The translations under genes and the position numbers were made by a program. From NCBI GenBank assembly GCA_900765095.1, contig CAAFRB010000001.1:1-18104 (forward strand): 18,104 nucleotides of DNA, in the 5' to 3' direction. Positions 15,883 through 18,104 of this stretch are shown here, piece after piece (position 1 is the first letter of the stretch; each line of letters opens with the position of its first letter). The stretch comes from Clostridia bacterium (lineage in GTDB: Bacteria > Bacillota > Clostridia > TANB77 > UBA1234). The notes under the pieces are model-generated. The model was not told where the DNA came from, made no database searches, and saw nothing but the letters and a program-made list of their open reading frames with translations.

Positions 15883-15889
15883 AGCCTTT
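15856..15889. terminator. Hairpin over the end of the YneA-like gene, probably bidirectional
   Basis: AAAGGCTC (15856-15863) and GAGCCTTT (15882-15889) with inner AAG/CTT and TTTT/AAAA pairs form a long, slightly mismatched stem that includes the stop codon. Its symmetry could serve the convergent recombinase gene as well. The T-run is short. Confidence 0.6.
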
Positions 15890-15942
15890 ACACGAAATGG
15901 TATTGAAGGGAACAGATATTTGTTTCATTCTATTTTAGTTAA

Positions 15943-16968
15943 TCAATTTCGCTTTTCATGATTTTGTCTTGGCTTATAATTTGCTAATGGGTTACTTTCA
16001 ACAGCTTCTCTTATCTGTGAATTATCGACATGAGTATATATCTCGGTAGTAGCAACACTTTCATGTCCAAGAATTTCTTGCAGTGCTCTAATATCAACAT
16101 TGCCATATTGATACATTAATGTGGCAGCAGTATGTCTTAATTTATGAGTAGAATAATTATCACCCAAACCACAGTACACTTTCAAATAGTTTTTTATTAA
16201 ATTTTGAACAGTTCTTTTACTAATTCTAATTCTTCTTTCACTCAAAAACAAAGCATCCTTATCTTTTTCAGTGCACTCAATTGAGGCTTCAGGACGAACT
16301 TCAAGATATTCTTTAATAGCATCCATTGCCGCTTTATTTAAATATATAGTTCTTTCTTTATTACCTTTTCCTATAACAGTAAGCATTGCTTCATCAAATT
16401 TAATGTGGCTTATATTCATGCTTACCAATTCAGAAAGTCTCATACCACAATTTAAAAATAATGTAATTATAGCATAATCTCTAATCCTATTATCGTGTTG
16501 TTTCCCTGTAATTGGTGCATTTCTAACAGAATCAAGAAGAGTTGTACTTTGTTCAAGAGTTAAAAATTTAGGTAATCTTTTTCCCAGCTTAGGGCTTTCA
16601 AGTTCTTTCGCTGGATTATCATCAATAACTCTAGCTTTAATGTGCAAGTACTTAAAGAAGCCTTTTATACTAGCAACTTTACGAGCACGAGTAGTTGCTG
16701 TATCTTGACAAACATCCTTTAAATATCCCATATATTCATATATATCATTAATATCAATTCTGTTAAGAAAATCAGAATTAATATCAGAAATTGTATCAAT
16801 ATCTTCTATTTTTAGTTTCTTATTATGAGTCTTCAGATCAGTCCATTTAATGAAGCGCAAGAAATTAACTAGATCATATCTATATTCGCGAATGGTACTA
16901 GCAGACTTATTTAAGTTTGAACTAAAATTTAAATAGTCTCTTAAATGTTTAGGTAATCTGTCATCCAT
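15943..16968 (-). CDS. Tyrosine recombinase (XerC/XerD-type integrase)
   Basis: A 341-residue cytosolic site-specific recombinase. The N-terminal SAM-like core-binding domain (about 5-115) carries STIREYRYDLVNFLRFI and ARKVASIKGFFKYLH; the catalytic domain has the full set of active residues: Arg177 (CGMRLSELV), Lys201 (GKGNKERTIYL), His275 and Arg278 (HKLRHTAATLM), His302 (LGHESVATTEIYTHV) and Tyr311. It should be active. Such enzymes resolve chromosome dimers or act in mobile elements; with no att site, excisionase or other phage gene nearby, a Xer-type housekeeping role is more likely. The ribosome site AAGGAGG (16979-16985) supports the start. It ends with TGA, one of two genes here that do. 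Confidence 0.93.
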   Translation of the reverse strand: MDDRLPKHLRDYLNFSSNLNKSASTIREYRYDLVNFLRFIKWTDLKTHNKKLKIEDIDTISDINSDFLNRIDINDIYEYMGYLKDVCQDTATTRARKVASIKGFFKYLHIKARVIDDNPAKELESPKLGKRLPKFLTLEQSTTLLDSVRNAPITGKQHDNRIRDYAIITLFLNCGMRLSELVSMNISHIKFDEAMLTVIGKGNKERTIYLNKAAMDAIKEYLEVRPEASIECTEKDKDALFLSERRIRISKRTVQNLIKNYLKVYCGLGDNYSTHKLRHTAATLMYQYGNVDIRALQEILGHESVATTEIYTHVDNSQIREAVESNPLANYKPRQNHEKRN

Positions 16969-17009
16969 AAATAAAATACCTCCTTAATTGTCTAACGGAA
17001 TACAAAAGT

Positions 17010-17039
17010 ATTATACCATACTCACTGTACGCTGCATAA
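17010..17039 (-). promoter_or_regulatory. Extended -10 promoter of the tyrosine recombinase gene
   Basis: Read on the minus strand, TGGTATAAT (17018 down to 17010) gives an extended -10 with a perfect hexamer; the -35 (TTATGC, 17039-17034) is poor, as is common with extended -10 promoters. No LexA box was seen here. Confidence 0.6.
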
Positions 17040-17294
17040 GAAAAGTGTTATAAAAAAGAAAATAATTGTTAAATTAAAAATATTGTTGAAAATGATTAGA
17101 ACATAATATAGAATAACTTTATAGAGAATGAGAAATATGGCATTTCATGTTCAAACGGAATATCAGAAACCATCTATACTCTGCACAGACTTTTATCTTT
17201 TCAGCAGTACAAGTATTTCACTTCATCATATATGAATTTGAAATGTAAAGTCATTAATTGATAAATAAAAAACGTAAATCAAATATATAAAATG
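17040..17294. other. Intergenic region before tetR; no convincing gene
   Basis: A 35-codon frame at 17128-17235 (starting MRNMAFHVQTEY) lacks a good ribosome site and resembles nothing I know. TGAAAATGATTAGAA (17087-17101) loosely recalls a 7-1-7 Fur/PerR box but with three or more mismatches. I see nothing else supportable. Confidence 0.4.
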
Positions 17295-17317
17295 TATAAT
17301 AAAATATTTAATTTTAT
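17295..17317 (+). promoter_or_regulatory. Possible tetR promoter -10 and overlapping AT palindrome
   Basis: TATAAT (17295-17300) is a perfect -10, but no good -35 was found 16-18 bp upstream. The all-A/T palindrome ATAAAAT/ATTTTAT (17299-17305 with 17311-17317) overlaps it and could be an autoregulatory operator. Such AT-only palindromes arise easily by chance. Confidence 0.3.
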
Positions 17318-17347
17318 AAAAAGTGGTATGAAAGAGGAGTAATTATA

Positions 17348-17917
17348 ATGAATAAAACAAAAAGAAGAATTTTTAATACAGCAATCAAAATGTTTTCAGA
17401 AAAGGGATATGATAATACAAGTGTTGAAGAAATAACAGCAATAGCAGGAGTGGCAAAAGGCTCTCTATACTATCATTTTTCTAAAAAAGAAGATATATTT
17501 GATATGTTATTAAAAGAAGGATTTGAATTATTGAAAAACAATATAGAAATAAAGACCAAGAACTGTACTACTGCGTTAGAAAAAATAAAAGCAGTCATAC
17601 TAATACAAATAAAAGTAATTGTAAAATACGAATATTTCCTTAATGTTGTTTTTTCACAATTATGGGGTGAAGAAGAGAAAAATAAAAAGTGTAAAAAGGC
17701 AGTTTTTCAATATATCAAAATCATTGAAAAAATAGTAAATGAAGGAATTGCAAATGGGGAATTTTATGATGGTGATGTAGAAGCAATAGCATCTGGAATT
17801 TTTGGAGTTACATGTTCAAGTCTTATTTATAGAATAAAAAAGAATAGAAAAGTAGATGTAATACAGGTATATAATGGCTTTATTGATAATGTTACAAGAA
17901 CATTAAGTAAAAAATGA
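17348..17917 (+). CDS. TetR/AcrR-family transcriptional regulator
   Basis: A 189-residue dimeric DNA-binding regulator of standard TetR size. The N-terminal domain is canonical: KRRIFNTAIKMFSEKGYDNT, then the helix-turn-helix SVEEITAIAGVAKGSLYYHF and SKKEDIF (about residues 25-50). The helical ligand-binding domain (about 55-189) is not specific enough to name a ligand. ATG 17348 follows AGAGGAG. The gene it controls is not evident in the window: the upstream neighbour is divergent and the downstream sequence ends. It stops at TGA 17915-17917, with a terminator 30 bases on. Confidence 0.93.
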   Translation: MNKTKRRIFNTAIKMFSEKGYDNTSVEEITAIAGVAKGSLYYHFSKKEDIFDMLLKEGFELLKNNIEIKTKNCTTALEKIKAVILIQIKVIVKYEYFLNVVFSQLWGEEEKNKKCKKAVFQYIKIIEKIVNEGIANGEFYDGDVEAIASGIFGVTCSSLIYRIKKNRKVDVIQVYNGFIDNVTRTLSKK

Positions 17918-17947
17918 AAAATATTATTTTAGTGATGTAAAAAGTGC

Positions 17948-17985
17948 AATAGTTAATTACAAATAAGTAGTTAACTATTTTTTTT
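17948..17985 (+). terminator. Terminator of tetR
   Basis: AATAGTTAAT (17948-17957) pairs with GTTAACTATT (17970-17979) in a 10-bp stem (one G-U) with a 12-nt loop, followed by a run of T that is also the left arm of the larger inverted repeat. Confidence 0.85.
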
Positions 17986-18053
17986 GTGTAATAGGAAAGT
18001 AACAGATTTGCAACCTTTTATGTATTAATTTTCTTTCCTATTACACAAAAAAA
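17979..18053. repeat. 21-bp perfect inverted repeat with 33-nt spacer
   Basis: The 21 bases 17979-17999 (seven T then GTGTAATAGGAAAG) are the exact reverse complement of 18033-18053. As RNA this would form a long hairpin ending in T or A runs on both strands. It could be a bidirectional terminator between tetR and a convergent gene beyond the window, or the ends of a small palindromic element. Confidence 0.7.
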
Positions 18054-18065
18054 CTTTAATTTATG

Positions 18066-18100
18066 CGAGAGATTTTCTTCCTTTCGGTCGAAAACTCTCG
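18066..18100. other. Stem-loop at the right edge
   Basis: CGAGAG-A-TTTTC (18066-18077) pairs with GAAAACTCTCG (18090-18100), an 11-bp stem with one bulged A and a 12-nt loop, and no T-run. It is richer in G+C than its surroundings. It may belong to a leader or untranslated region of a gene beyond the window. Confidence 0.4.
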
Positions 18101-18104
18101 AGGG

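Noticed and set aside
15943..16968. Integrase as part of a prophage or integrative element
   Set aside because: No att repeats, excisionase, phage or conjugation genes are visible, and the neighbours are chromosomal housekeeping genes.
17087..17101. Fur/PerR-type box TGAAAATGATTAGAA
   Set aside because: At least three mismatches to either consensus and no linked metal or peroxide gene; likely chance.

Overview
The window is AT-rich, gene-dense, low-GC Firmicutes DNA, most likely from an anaerobic Clostridia member of gut type. The grounds are strong AGGAGG ribosome sites, near-consensus sigma-A promoters, a type A-like RNase P RNA, an adjacent pta-ackA pair, GAAC-N4-GTTC LexA boxes, and a BlaI plus M56-protease pair. 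I cannot name the genus or species.

Layout. 1-2950: a P3B (MgtA-like) Mg2+ ATPase, cut by the window edge and broken by a +1 frameshift, followed by a decayed small membrane gene. 3084-3806: a membrane-anchored DUF4358-type protein. 3928-6991: a three-gene operon of an MBOAT O-acyltransferase, a DHHW/AlgX-like partner and a DNA-3-methyladenine glycosylase I. 7284-9961: an operon with a consensus promoter encoding a BlaI-type repressor, an M56 zinc metalloprotease, and a separate protein that carries the membrane anchor and ectodomain normally expected at the C-terminus of such a protease. 10170-10985: a second exported protein with a similar calcium-loop-like motif. 11036-11371: the RNase P RNA gene with its own promoter and terminator. 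11482-11928: a Cys/Asn-rich repeat protein. 12007-12888 (minus): an RluA-family pseudouridine synthase with an in-frame TGA and no ATG/GTG/TTG start for its conserved N-terminus. 13102-15357: pta-ackA, the acetate and ATP pathway. 15592-15882: a LysM membrane protein resembling the SOS division inhibitor YneA, under two perfect LexA boxes. 15943-16968 (minus): a XerC/D-type tyrosine recombinase. 17348-17917: a TetR regulator. The window ends in a 21-bp inverted repeat and another hairpin.

How the parts relate. The MBOAT/DHHW pair looks like an O-acetylation unit for an envelope polysaccharide. BlaI, M56 and the ectodomain protein look like a surface-sensing derepression circuit whose receptor has been split into two genes; a weak BlaI-like dyad also lies on the -10 of the 10170 promoter, so that exported protein may be a second target. 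Two genes are clearly broken (ATPase, small membrane gene), RluA is probably broken, and the M56 gene is split. Either the lineage is losing genes or the assembly contains base errors. No mobile element, CRISPR array or tRNA gene was found.
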